Positions 57,701 to 64,000 of a stretch of 64,000 bases of DNA are shown here, piece by piece. The position numbers and the translations under genes were made by a program. Where the stretch lies: NCBI RefSeq assembly GCF_001045435.1, contig NZ_LFNG01000013.1, positions 58,511 through 122,510 on the forward strand, read 5' to 3'. The notes beneath the pieces are model-generated. The model made no database searches and was not told the DNA's origin. It was given only the letters and a program-made list of their open reading frames with translations. The DNA is from Chryseobacterium koreense CCUG 49689 (GTDB lineage: Bacteria; Bacteroidota; Bacteroidia; Flavobacteriales; Weeksellaceae). Each line of letters begins with the position of its first letter. Within the stretch, counting starts at the first letter, position 1.

Positions 57701-60089
57701 AATTTCCTTCAAAGGAGGCGCCTACCATTATGTTTCCTGCTGTAGTGATCCTAATCCAAATACAAAATTAGAGTTTAAGATTGGCGGGACTTTGACCGAT
57801 ATTAACGGAACTGTTGGTGCAACACTCGCTCAAGGAAATAATAATCGTCAAGACAAAACGGTGAATGTGAGCAGCTATACGGGTATGCAAGTCATTAAAT
57901 TTGTAATGACTTATAATTCAAATTGGAACGGAAATGGTGTAGCCCGCTTTTATATTGATGATGTAGTAGCAGATGCTCTTCCTTCCGGCACCATCACCTC
58001 CACACCGATCCATTTTGCATCTGTTCAGGATGCTACAGCCTACAAAGGTATTACGTGGAACCAGACGCTGGGCGATGGAAGTTTGACCTTGAAAGTACAG
58101 CAATCGGCGGACGGAATTGCAGGTTGGACGGATGTTGCAGGTTACACCAATATTTCAGAAACCGGAGATGGAAAGAAATCCTTTGACCTATCGACGATGC
58201 CTGTCTATCCGCATATTCGCTTGGTGGGCACATTAAATGGTGCAGGCGTGAAAATGCATGATTGGGCGGTAGAATTCCAAAAAGAGATACCTTGCGATAA
58301 AACCTGGACGGGCGCGGTCTCCAGCGACTGGCACGCTGCTAACAACTGGCTGCCTTTTGGCGTACCGACCAATAAAAACTGCGTCAATATTCCAAATGTA
58401 GCCAATAAGCCGATCATATCTGTTGCAGCGGTTGCTTTAGCATTAAGCTTAGAAATCCAGGAATCAGGCAACCTAAAAATTGCGTCCGGGGCGGGGATGA
58501 ACATCAAGAAAGAAATCATCAACCACGGTGATCAGTCCAATTTCATTATTGAAGACACCGGAAGTCTTGTGCAAGAAGTGGCCGTAAACAACATTGGAAA
58601 AATCACCTATAAGCGCAATACTTCCAAAGCCTGGTCAAATGATTTTGTTTATCTGGGATCCCCAACAAAAGACAGCCAATTTAGCAGGCTCCCGTTTTCC
58701 TCCGGCGGAACCATGTCCGCTTACTATTCCTGGATAAGTGCTCCTGCACCTGCCGGAAGTCCGGGTAAATGGAGCAACGCAATTAATCCTAATAGCCTGA
58801 TGACCCCGGCAATGGGCTACATCGCAAAAATCGGAAATGGCTGGACTGCAGGAAACCGCTTCCCATTGCACTTCGATGGCGTTCCGAACAACGGAACCAT
58901 TACCACACCTTTTAAAACCGGCAACAGACAAGACAATCCTTCTACCCCAGATGTGGACGAAGGTTTGGAAGACAAGTGGGTATTATTGTCCAATCCATAT
59001 CCATCGGCGATTGATGCGGAAAAAATGCTGAACCTGCAAAGCAATAAAGACCTGCTTAGCGATTCTGCGGACCCCTCCGAACCATATAATAGTGATGGCG
59101 CCTTGTATTTCTGGGCCCATGCCAATGGTACAGGTGCAGTTCCAAATCCTTTCTATAACAACGGACAAGCATACAGCTCCAATCCCAATAACCACTATGT
59201 AGTGAAAAACTTCACCGGAACCATCCCTGCAACATCTACCACCGATATCTCAGGCAACCCTATCGCCGGAAGTTGGAACGGGCAGATTCCGGGAGCACAG
59301 GCGTTTTTCATTAGGGGGAAAGCAAATGCTGACGGCTTATTCACATTTAACAACGAAATGAGATCAGTGTTGGATAAAGATACCTATTACAGAAACAATC
59401 AGTCGGTCAACAGATTTTGGCTGGATTTCACCAAAAAGGATGACAACAAATCCGCACAGGCGCTTATCGGCTATATCCACGGAGCCACCAATGAACTTGA
59501 CTTCATGTATGACGGTCTGTCTATGGGCGATGATTTGGACATATACAGCATCGCAGGTTTGAAAGAACTGTCTATTCAGGGGCGTTCCCCAAATTTCAGC
59601 AACAAAGACGTGGTCGCGATCGGCTATTCTGCACCGCAGACAGGCGCATACAGAATCGGGCTTTTCCTCACAGAGGGATTATTCGCCCCACACGGTGCAC
59701 AAAACATCTACCTTAAAGACCAAACCAGCAATATAGTGCATAATCTGGTGGAATCGCCTTACGAGTTCGTGACCGATACAGGACATTTTAATGATCGTTT
59801 TGAAATTGTCTATGAAAGTTCAACTTTAATAGCCAACACCACACCCAAATCACCACTAAACATCTTCTATGACAATCAGCTGCAGCGCTGGCTCATCTCA
59901 TCATCCCAACAACGCATTTCGAAAATAGAGTTGTATGACTTATCCGGAAGACTTATTTTGATTAAAAACGAAATCAATGCCAAAGAATATGGAATTCCAT
60001 ACGTAAGCATCAATCAAAAAGTGGCCGTCATAAAAGTCCAAACAGAGCATGCAGAAGTTTTAACGAAAAAAATCATCAATCCAAAATAG
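54759..60089 (+). CDS. Giant multidomain surface protein with GEVED domain, T9SS export
   Basis: A 1776-residue surface protein. After a signal peptide (KRLLVFSVLLFSLWSLGQ) come several modules. ~40-320 resembles the N-terminal part of WapA/RHS-type proteins (KRDAFSKHFKNADGSMTAVI, IHYSKNGRWEDIDTHIKK, ARTYPIAIDPTATA). ~320-510 is a jelly-roll of DNRLRE type. ~515-675 is a GEVED domain (WVDWNEDGDF near 598, FEYGETEDYSINV near 665). Then follow a bacterial repeat segment (~680-750), a fibronectin-like part (~760-870), a binding-like sandwich (~905-1070), a WTGAVSSDWHAANNWLPFGVP module (~1185 on) and a C-terminal sorting-like end (ISKIELYDLSGRLILIKN). There is no RHS repeat or toxin domain. Base composition changes sharply along the gene. 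A small PID-CTERM-like gene follows after 6 bases. Confidence 0.88.
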   Translation: MKKISSIIQKRLLVFSVLLFSLWSLGQNKTDQSILQASAKSVQAIKPVEGNPLEMMKGKTEEISKRDAFSKHFKNADGSMTAVIGAGPIHYSKNGRWEDIDTHIKKNASEDFPYSNTANLMESYFGITSDKGIVSQTKEGKIKEFLNTQMYWEVNGQAVNVQNGSDIPALIKGDKVYYDNLFGTISAEFTVKSGQRKLNYIIPDKQSLGKIPLNADYLVFTEKIKLPDNFKIIDNYKHYNKLKKEYQTIPGIFVIDVDGKVIYEYSAPEIVEDYSSDVMGLPAQMSPEISFEKDGDFINLFIKVKAKWIVDEARTYPIAIDPTATAYPFTANYSSGQTYSSGGGSGNIAAGYSGGWYRGWATFNLTSLPSLSGVTAATISLYINSKGGTMGGAASSINVGHTSFDLSRLVWLSNYNLLYNAITAANNSTGAYNFMPNQNAGTWAAVDLKPGTNTMAIDEIEKKSGNDMAFFPVSFSPSWGTGTTVRYYVIAGYSDPNKPYLTITYTAVDPYKHAAYQYANAGAIGDVGYIQIGNVSIGSINNTTSITNYAANAATIYRNTPTGYNKYNLSTDVYPGTTHTLNTTYRDLGAPYNSGKIAVWVDWNEDGDFADANEYIGISPNTTSGNQIMSFSINVPSTATAGTKRLRIRSFLHDDVVTANDYDKTFEYGETEDYSINVLAVSNPTLTVSQAYSGASYADGTYTLTNNSSVTATSGTRPGYIITGWIGTGSVPATGTGASTTFAITQNSTIDWQWKQTETPNNVKFYNYGGTDQLAFNNSRIETFQPVFRLSHAEYGATDYELEINTFPDFSGTSWTQTFTGIYLANTEINFTFNNAFTPVNGATYYVRARVRGAANVWSTYSTETYSFTYQTPKEIPDWFQTTQAQFLTDALSGVTADGNNDVVTSAGGNMMVNGDFTSGNTNGWTVTGANGAGKTVAVYNNANASYPDNWLGMGSGNTIFQSASGTIVISQQIDLTNVSQISFKGGAYHYVSCCSDPNPNTKLEFKIGGTLTDINGTVGATLAQGNNNRQDKTVNVSSYTGMQVIKFVMTYNSNWNGNGVARFYIDDVVADALPSGTITSTPIHFASVQDATAYKGITWNQTLGDGSLTLKVQQSADGIAGWTDVAGYTNISETGDGKKSFDLSTMPVYPHIRLVGTLNGAGVKMHDWAVEFQKEIPCDKTWTGAVSSDWHAANNWLPFGVPTNKNCVNIPNVANKPIISVAAVALALSLEIQESGNLKIASGAGMNIKKEIINHGDQSNFIIEDTGSLVQEVAVNNIGKITYKRNTSKAWSNDFVYLGSPTKDSQFSRLPFSSGGTMSAYYSWISAPAPAGSPGKWSNAINPNSLMTPAMGYIAKIGNGWTAGNRFPLHFDGVPNNGTITTPFKTGNRQDNPSTPDVDEGLEDKWVLLSNPYPSAIDAEKMLNLQSNKDLLSDSADPSEPYNSDGALYFWAHANGTGAVPNPFYNNGQAYSSNPNNHYVVKNFTGTIPATSTTDISGNPIAGSWNGQIPGAQAFFIRGKANADGLFTFNNEMRSVLDKDTYYRNNQSVNRFWLDFTKKDDNKSAQALIGYIHGATNELDFMYDGLSMGDDLDIYSIAGLKELSIQGRSPNFSNKDVVAIGYSAPQTGAYRIGLFLTEGLFAPHGAQNIYLKDQTSNIVHNLVESPYEFVTDTGHFNDRFEIVYESSTLIANTTPKSPLNIFYDNQLQRWLISSSQQRISKIELYDLSGRLILIKNEINAKEYGIPYVSINQKVAVIKVQTEHAEVLTKKIINPK

Positions 60090-60095
60090 GTCTAA

Positions 60096-60413
60096 ATGAA
60101 GTCAGAAAATAGATACAGATTAGTTTTACTCCTATTGATCATTGTAAATATCCATTTAAAGGCAGATGACGGTTACTTGACCAACACTGCGTGGCAAAAT
60201 CAGGAAAATGTTTTTTCAATGGATCAAAATTCATCTTCCCAAGCTTACAACAGCTTCAACCAATCACCATACACGGAAGATGATGATGCATTGCTGAAAG
60301 GAGGTGGACCGCCCGGACCGCCGGATTCCGTACCCATTAACCAATATGTTTTGATATTGTTGATTACTGCAGGAATCGCTATTTGGCGGTATGGCAGGAA
60401 TTACCAAAATTAG
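60096..60413 (+). CDS. Small exported protein with PID-CTERM-like C-terminal anchor
   Basis: A 105-residue protein. It has an N-terminal signal-like helix (YRLVLLLLIIVNIHL), a polar middle rich in Ser/Gln/Asn, an acidic patch (YTEDDDALLKGG), then GGGPPGPPDSVPINQYVLILL, a C-terminal membrane helix (VLILLITAGIAIWRY) and a short basic tail. The Gly/Pro-rich run, a P-I-(D/N) turn, a helix and a Y-G-basic end resemble the PID-CTERM sorting signal of Bacteroidota small proteins; here Asn replaces Asp. It starts 6 bases after the giant T9SS gene and ends before a strong terminator, so both share a transcript. Function unknown. Confidence 0.75.
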   Translation: MKSENRYRLVLLLLIIVNIHLKADDGYLTNTAWQNQENVFSMDQNSSSQAYNSFNQSPYTEDDDALLKGGGPPGPPDSVPINQYVLILLITAGIAIWRYGRNYQN

Positions 60414-60513
60414 ATTTCATCTCTATGAACACTTAAGCCTATATTTCTTCATCTCTAAAATTTTTACATCTTAATCTACCATGTAAACATACTAATAGGC
60501 TGCAAGGATCATT

Positions 60514-60547
60514 AAAGCCGCTTCAAAAATTTTGAGGCGGCTTTTTT
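60514..60547 (+). terminator. Intrinsic terminator of the giant surface-protein operon
   Basis: A long, almost closed stem (aaagccgcttcaaaa / ttttgaggcggcttt, with one G-T pair), followed by T's. Confidence 0.85.
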
Positions 60548-60584
60548 AATCCCGGAGTTCACCATAAGCACCTGCCTCGGTTAG

Positions 60585-60613
60585 TTGTAACTCAAATCAA
60601 ATGATTAACTTTG
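60585..60613 (+). promoter_or_regulatory. Promoter of aroC
   Basis: TTG (60585-60587), an 18-base spacer, then TAACTTTG (60606-60613). The -7 box ends only four bases before the ATG, which predicts a nearly leaderless message. Confidence 0.6.
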
Positions 60614-60617
60614 TAAT

Positions 60618-61679
60618 ATGTTCAATTTAGGAAATTTTCTCTCCCTTTCTACTTTTGGGGAAAGCCATGGAATCGCTTTTGGGGGCATTATCAACAATTT
60701 TCCAGCTGGTTTGGATGTAGATTTGGATGCGGTTCAGCATCAACTCGACCGCAGAAAACCAGGTCAAAGCACCATCGTTACCCAAAGAAAAGAAAGTGAT
60801 ACCGTGAAGTTCCTTTCCGGCATTTTCGAAGGGAAAACCACCGGAACTCCGATTGGTTTCATCATTGAAAATGATAACCAAAAATCCAAGGATTACGAGC
60901 ATCTTTCAACCGCATATAGACCCAGCCATGCCGATTTCACCTATGATCAAAAATTCGGAATCCGCGATTACCGAGGCGGCGGGAAATCTTCTGCCCGTGA
61001 AACTGTGAACTGGGTCGTTGCCGGAAGTTTGGCAAAACAGCTTTTGCCAAAGACTGTCGAAATCACTGCCTATGTTTCGTCAGTTGGTGAAATTTTTTGC
61101 GAGAAACCTTACCAGGACTTAGATTTCTCCAATATAGATTCTAATGATGTCCGCTGTCCGGATTCAGAAACTGCGGAAAAAATGATTTCAAAAATCAAGG
61201 AAATCAAGAAAGAGGGGAACACTATTGGTGGCACCATTACCTGCGTCATCAAAAATCTTCCCGTGGGAATTGGCGAACCGGTTTTCGGGAAGCTGCAGGC
61301 AGAACTGGCCAAAGCCATGCTCAGCATTAATGCAGCGAAAGGTTTTGAGTATGGAAGCGGATTTTTTGGAGCGAGAATGACCGGCAAAGAACACAATGAT
61401 TTGTTTAATGAAGATTTCACGACCAAGACAAATCTCTCAGGCGGAATTCAAGGGGGAATTTCTAATGGTATGGATATTTATTTCCGGGTGGCTTTTAAAC
61501 CCGTGGCAACCATCTTAAGACCTCAAGAAAGCATAGATAAAGACGGAAACCCGCTCATCCTGGAAGGAAAAGGAAGACATGACCCCTGCGTTTTGCCCAG
61601 AGCAGTGCCCATTGTGGAAAGTCTGGCTAGCTTTGTCTTGGCGGATCTATTCTTGGTCAATCGGATGAGGCGGATTTAA
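60618..61679 (+). CDS. aroC: Chorismate synthase
   Basis: A 353-residue FMN-dependent enzyme that converts EPSP to chorismate, the last common step of aromatic amino-acid synthesis. Signatures are the start [94 protein letters not shown] and [17 protein letters not shown]. Length fits the family. It is the only shikimate gene here and seems to be transcribed alone. Confidence 0.97.
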   Translation: MFNLGNFLSLSTFGESHGIAFGGIINNFPAGLDVDLDAVQHQLDRRKPGQSTIVTQRKESDTVKFLSGIFEGKTTGTPIGFIIENDNQKSKDYEHLSTAYRPSHADFTYDQKFGIRDYRGGGKSSARETVNWVVAGSLAKQLLPKTVEITAYVSSVGEIFCEKPYQDLDFSNIDSNDVRCPDSETAEKMISKIKEIKKEGNTIGGTITCVIKNLPVGIGEPVFGKLQAELAKAMLSINAAKGFEYGSGFFGARMTGKEHNDLFNEDFTTKTNLSGGIQGGISNGMDIYFRVAFKPVATILRPQESIDKDGNPLILEGKGRHDPCVLPRAVPIVESLASFVLADLFLVNRMRRI

Positions 61680-61745
61680 TGTTAATGTGATTTCGATTAC
61701 ATTTTATCCATTTTAAAAACACGAAATTTGTACAAAATTTTAAAA

Positions 61746-62309
61746 ATGAAAGAATATTGGCAAAAAGCACTGACTTTTGATCAGTACATGGATGAAGCGA
61801 AAATGCGGGCAACCAACAATCCAGACCAGACAGACGAAAAACAAGAGTACTATGAGCTAGGCCTCCAAAGAATGGAACGGACCTTAAAAACTTTTAAGGT
61901 GGATGAAGCACAAATGGAAAACCTAAAATCAAAGAAATTTGACGGCAAAATTTTGATAATCTCCGAACCATGGTGCGGTGATGCGAGCGCTACTGTTCCT
62001 GCAGTTTCCAGGTTTTTCATAGAGGCAGGAAAAGAGGTGAAAATCTTCCTGCGCGATTCCGACCTTTCTTTGATTGATCAGTTTTTGGTCAATGGTACGC
62101 AATCAATTCCAATTGTGATAGTGCTCAATAAAGATTTCGGCGTCATCAATCATTGGGGACCTCGACCAAAATATGGCACCGAGCTTTTAGCCAAATTCAA
62201 AGCCAATCCGGAAAGCTACCCACGAGAAGAATTCTACAACGACCTGCAGGTTTATTACGCCAAAAACCGCGGCAAAGACGCTATCGAGGAAATCCTGGAG
62301 TTGATCTAA
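61746..62309 (+). CDS. Thioredoxin family protein (WCGDAS type)
   Basis: A 187-residue thioredoxin-fold protein. The start at 61746 (MKEYWQKALTFDQYMDEAK) is preferred to a TTG six codons upstream. After a helical N-terminal part the fold reads KFDGKILIISEPWCGDASATVPAVSRFF, where WCGDAS has only one cysteine instead of the CxxC of true thioredoxins. It resembles the Thioredoxin_9-type family of Firmicutes and Bacteroidota, whose role is not settled (perhaps monothiol exchange). The C-terminus has HWGPRPKYGTELLAKFKANPES and YNDLQVYYAKNRGKDAIEEILELI. Another thioredoxin-fold gene follows. Confidence 0.88.
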   Translation: MKEYWQKALTFDQYMDEAKMRATNNPDQTDEKQEYYELGLQRMERTLKTFKVDEAQMENLKSKKFDGKILIISEPWCGDASATVPAVSRFFIEAGKEVKIFLRDSDLSLIDQFLVNGTQSIPIVIVLNKDFGVINHWGPRPKYGTELLAKFKANPESYPREEFYNDLQVYYAKNRGKDAIEEILELI

Positions 62310-62392
62310 AATCGTTTGGTAAAACATCAAAAATGTATTTCTGACGCTCGATTCCATCTTGCAAATCTACCTTAACAAAGTAATAACTAAAA

Positions 62393-62950
62393 ATGATGAC
62401 TTTTCTTAAAAAGAATATTTTCTACTTAATTTCATCTGCGATTTTAATAGTAATTCTCGCGTTTCCTTCGGTACGATTAAAATTAACCGACATGTTTTTT
62501 CCGATTGCAGCGGTAGAAAATGCGGTCACGCTCAATGATGCAGATTACGACATACAGCTGAAAGGGATCAATACCACTTCCACCAATCTCAAGAACTTCA
62601 AAGGCAACAAGTTGGTTTTGCTCAATTTTTGGGGAACTTGGTGTGCACCTTGTCGTGAAGAATGGCCGACCATTCAAAAACTTTACGACAGCAAAAAAGA
62701 CAAAGTAGATTTTATACTGGTAGCAATGCAGGACAAAGAAGAGGATGTGAAAAAGTTCCTGCAGCAGAACAACTACACGGTTCCTGTATATATCGCTGAA
62801 AGTCCGGTAACCGCCAATGTTCTGCCGAAGGCGTTTCCCACCACCTTCCTTTTGGACAAAAACGGCAGAATTCTAGTAAAAGAGGATGCATCAAAGGACT
62901 GGAATTCTAAATCAGTACATGATATGATTGACAACATATCAGTGGAATAA
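62393..62950 (+). CDS. TlpA-like membrane-anchored thiol-disulfide reductase
   Basis: A 185-residue protein with an N-terminal membrane anchor (IFYLISSAILIVILAFPSV, residues ~9-27) and a thioredoxin domain facing the periplasm. The active site is FWGTWCAPCREEWP with Cys84 and Cys87. The cis-proline region is LPKAFPTTFLLDKNGRI. TlpA/ResA proteins reduce periplasmic disulfides, for instance in cytochrome c maturation. The start could be Met1 or Met2. It follows the WCGDAS-type thioredoxin gene after 83 bases, on the same strand. Confidence 0.92.
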   Translation: MMTFLKKNIFYLISSAILIVILAFPSVRLKLTDMFFPIAAVENAVTLNDADYDIQLKGINTTSTNLKNFKGNKLVLLNFWGTWCAPCREEWPTIQKLYDSKKDKVDFILVAMQDKEEDVKKFLQQNNYTVPVYIAESPVTANVLPKAFPTTFLLDKNGRILVKEDASKDWNSKSVHDMIDNISVE

Positions 62951-63018
62951 TGAACTCTGAATTAAAAAATATTGGTACATAATTTGTGAGTGTCATAGCA
63001 TTTCAAACGAACACAAAA

Positions 63019-63357
63019 ATGAAATTATCAAAAATACAACTTGCAAAGGAAGCTTTCAAACACAAAGGTTTAGTTCAAAAATTACCAGTCATCCTCAGAA
63101 TGATTAAATCGACCATGAAAAAAAATGGTTACAAACCAGAAATCAAGAATGTGATTCTCCCTGGATTGATGCTGCTTTACGTTTTTTCACCGATTGACCT
63201 AATTCCGGAGTGGATTCCTGTGATTGGAGTTTTGGATGATTTAGCGGTACTGGCTTTGGCAATACCGATGCTTACCTCAGAAGCCGAAATATTCGTGGCT
63301 TGGGAAGCTAAAAAAAGGCAAGACAACAAAATAATAGAAGCTGAAATCGTGGATTAA
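63019..63357 (+). CDS. YkvA family protein (DUF1232)
   Basis: A 112-residue protein starting at 63019 (MKLSKIQLAKEAFKHKG). It holds the DUF1232 core, LLYVFSPIDLIPEWIPVIGVLDDLAVLALAIPML, which makes one or two membrane-associated helices. The N-terminus is basic and the end acidic. DUF1232/YkvA proteins are widespread, with no agreed function. The upstream in-frame start at 62986 would add 11 residues and lies close to a -7-like sequence. A terminator follows 20 bases after its stop. Confidence 0.88.
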   Translation: MKLSKIQLAKEAFKHKGLVQKLPVILRMIKSTMKKNGYKPEIKNVILPGLMLLYVFSPIDLIPEWIPVIGVLDDLAVLALAIPMLTSEAEIFVAWEAKKRQDNKIIEAEIVD

Positions 63358-63377
63358 CCGCAAAAAATAATATTTCT

Positions 63378-63406
63378 AACCGCTCAAGAAATTGGGCGGT
63401 TTTTTT
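63378..63406 (+). terminator. Intrinsic terminator of the YkvA gene
   Basis: Stem aaccgctc / gggcggtt (one G-T pair) with an eight-base loop and a run of T's. Confidence 0.8.
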
Positions 63407-63464
63407 ATGGGGAGCGTGAGGCTCATTTCCATTTTCAACTACCCGTCCCGCTTTCCGCTATATC

Positions 63465-63502
63465 TTTTTTGGTGGCTTCGACTTCGCTACGCAACCAAAA
63501 AA
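63465..63502. repeat. Imperfect palindrome, possible dispersed element
   Basis: ttttttggtggc faces gcaaccaaaaaa with a single mismatch; the loop holds two copies of cttcg. Only one copy of the whole element is in the window. Confidence 0.45.
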
Positions 63503-63695
63503 GGATGCCGCTGCAATCGGGGCTAACAATATTCTGCGGGTATACTCCCGAAGAAAGAAACCAGTTCCCTCTCCTAATAATAGTTACCTCCAAATAAAAA
63601 AGTAATCCTTATTGCTTAGCTCCATTCCAAAACTTTATCCTTCCTTTGATCTCGGTGTCAATCATCAGCCTATCTCACCCAGCTCGCTAAACAAA

Positions 63696-63725
63696 AAAAC
63701 CTCACACCGGTCGGTGTGAGGTTTT
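63696..63725 (-). terminator. Terminator of the rRNA operon
   Basis: A perfect 13-bp stem (aaaacctcacacc / ggtgtgaggtttt) around ggtc. On the minus strand a T tract follows, just after the 5S rRNA. Confidence 0.85.
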
Positions 63726-63734
63726 GAAAAAAAA

Positions 63735-63842
<108 letters not shown>

Positions 63843-63907
63843 AATATATTGACGGTAAAGTGTGTCACAAAGAGCAAACCTTGAGCGCGCCTCCCGGCGC
63901 CCAATCA

Positions 63908-64000
63908 GGCCATAAATCTACGGGTAATTAGTACTGCTCGGCTATGCCGTTGCCGGCTTTACACCTGCAGCCTATCGACGTGGTCATCTCCCACGACCCT
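63908..64000 (-). rRNA. rrl: 23S ribosomal RNA, 3' end (partial)
   Basis: The minus strand ends with the conserved 23S tail: gggagatgaccacgtcgatag, gctgcaggtgtaaagccggc and gagcagtactaattacccgt. The rest of the gene and the operon lie to the right of the window. The 3' end is estimated. About 65 bases, without a tRNA, separate it from 5S. Confidence 0.9.

Overview
The window looks like a chromosome segment of a flavobacterium of the Chryseobacterium/Kaistella/Elizabethkingia type (Weeksellaceae, Bacteroidota). The reasons are: several genes with signals or partners of the type IX secretion system (T9SS), Bacteroidota -7 promoter elements (TAnnTTTG) ahead of many genes, almost no Shine-Dalgarno sites, a DUF3822 gene beside rsmD, a fused IcmF mutase, CtlX, and the order tuf, tRNA-Trp, secE, nusG. 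Most of the window is ordinary core genome with well-packed genes. No CRISPR array, prophage, integrase or intact insertion sequence was seen.

Layout. 1-3 kb: tail of an LptD-like barrel gene, ridA, a small membrane protein and a convergent DegP/HtrA protease. 3.4-7 kb: two guanidino-group enzymes (an amidinotransferase-fold protein and CtlX) around cutC, then a fatty-acid-hydroxylase/sterol-desaturase family protein. 7.2-13.5 kb: icmF, a PAS-LuxR regulator and glyA. 13.5-15.7 kb: an accessory pocket with two small exported proteins of unknown function and four REP-like palindromes, bounded by a 24-bp direct repeat. 15.7-30.4 kb: Smr protein, rsmD, DUF3822, murI, hemW, a PorP/SprF protein, rluD, a PASTA protein, yicC, gmk, nadA, folB, lnt and a PIF1-like helicase. 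30.5-38 kb: a lipoprotein, a GNAT acetyltransferase, gamma-carbonic anhydrase, an Nfu protein, hemH, a T9SS plug-like protein, an MBL hydrolase, a thioredoxin-fold protein and miaA. 38-45.7 kb: a two-component system followed by a three-gene heavy-metal RND efflux locus. 45.9-49 kb: an orphan vsr, then tuf, tRNA-Trp, secE and nusG. 49-60.4 kb: a surface-protein region with a T9SS lipase-like protein, a TPR/AraC regulator, two more T9SS proteins (one of 1776 residues) and a small protein with a PID-CTERM-like tail. 60.6-63.4 kb: aroC, two thioredoxin-fold proteins and a DUF1232 protein. 63.7-64 kb: 5S rRNA and the 3' end of 23S rRNA on the minus strand.

Working together. The two-component system probably controls the adjacent efflux genes; an 11-bp-phased repeat lies just upstream of them. 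The surface-protein region shares T9SS export, and parts of that machinery (PorP/SprF, plug-like protein) are elsewhere in the window. The most unusual items are the PID-CTERM-like protein directly behind the giant T9SS protein, the mosaic base composition of that giant gene, the repeat-bounded pocket at 13.7-15.6 kb, and the separation of nusG from the expected rplK-rplA-rplJ-rplL-rpoBC genes.
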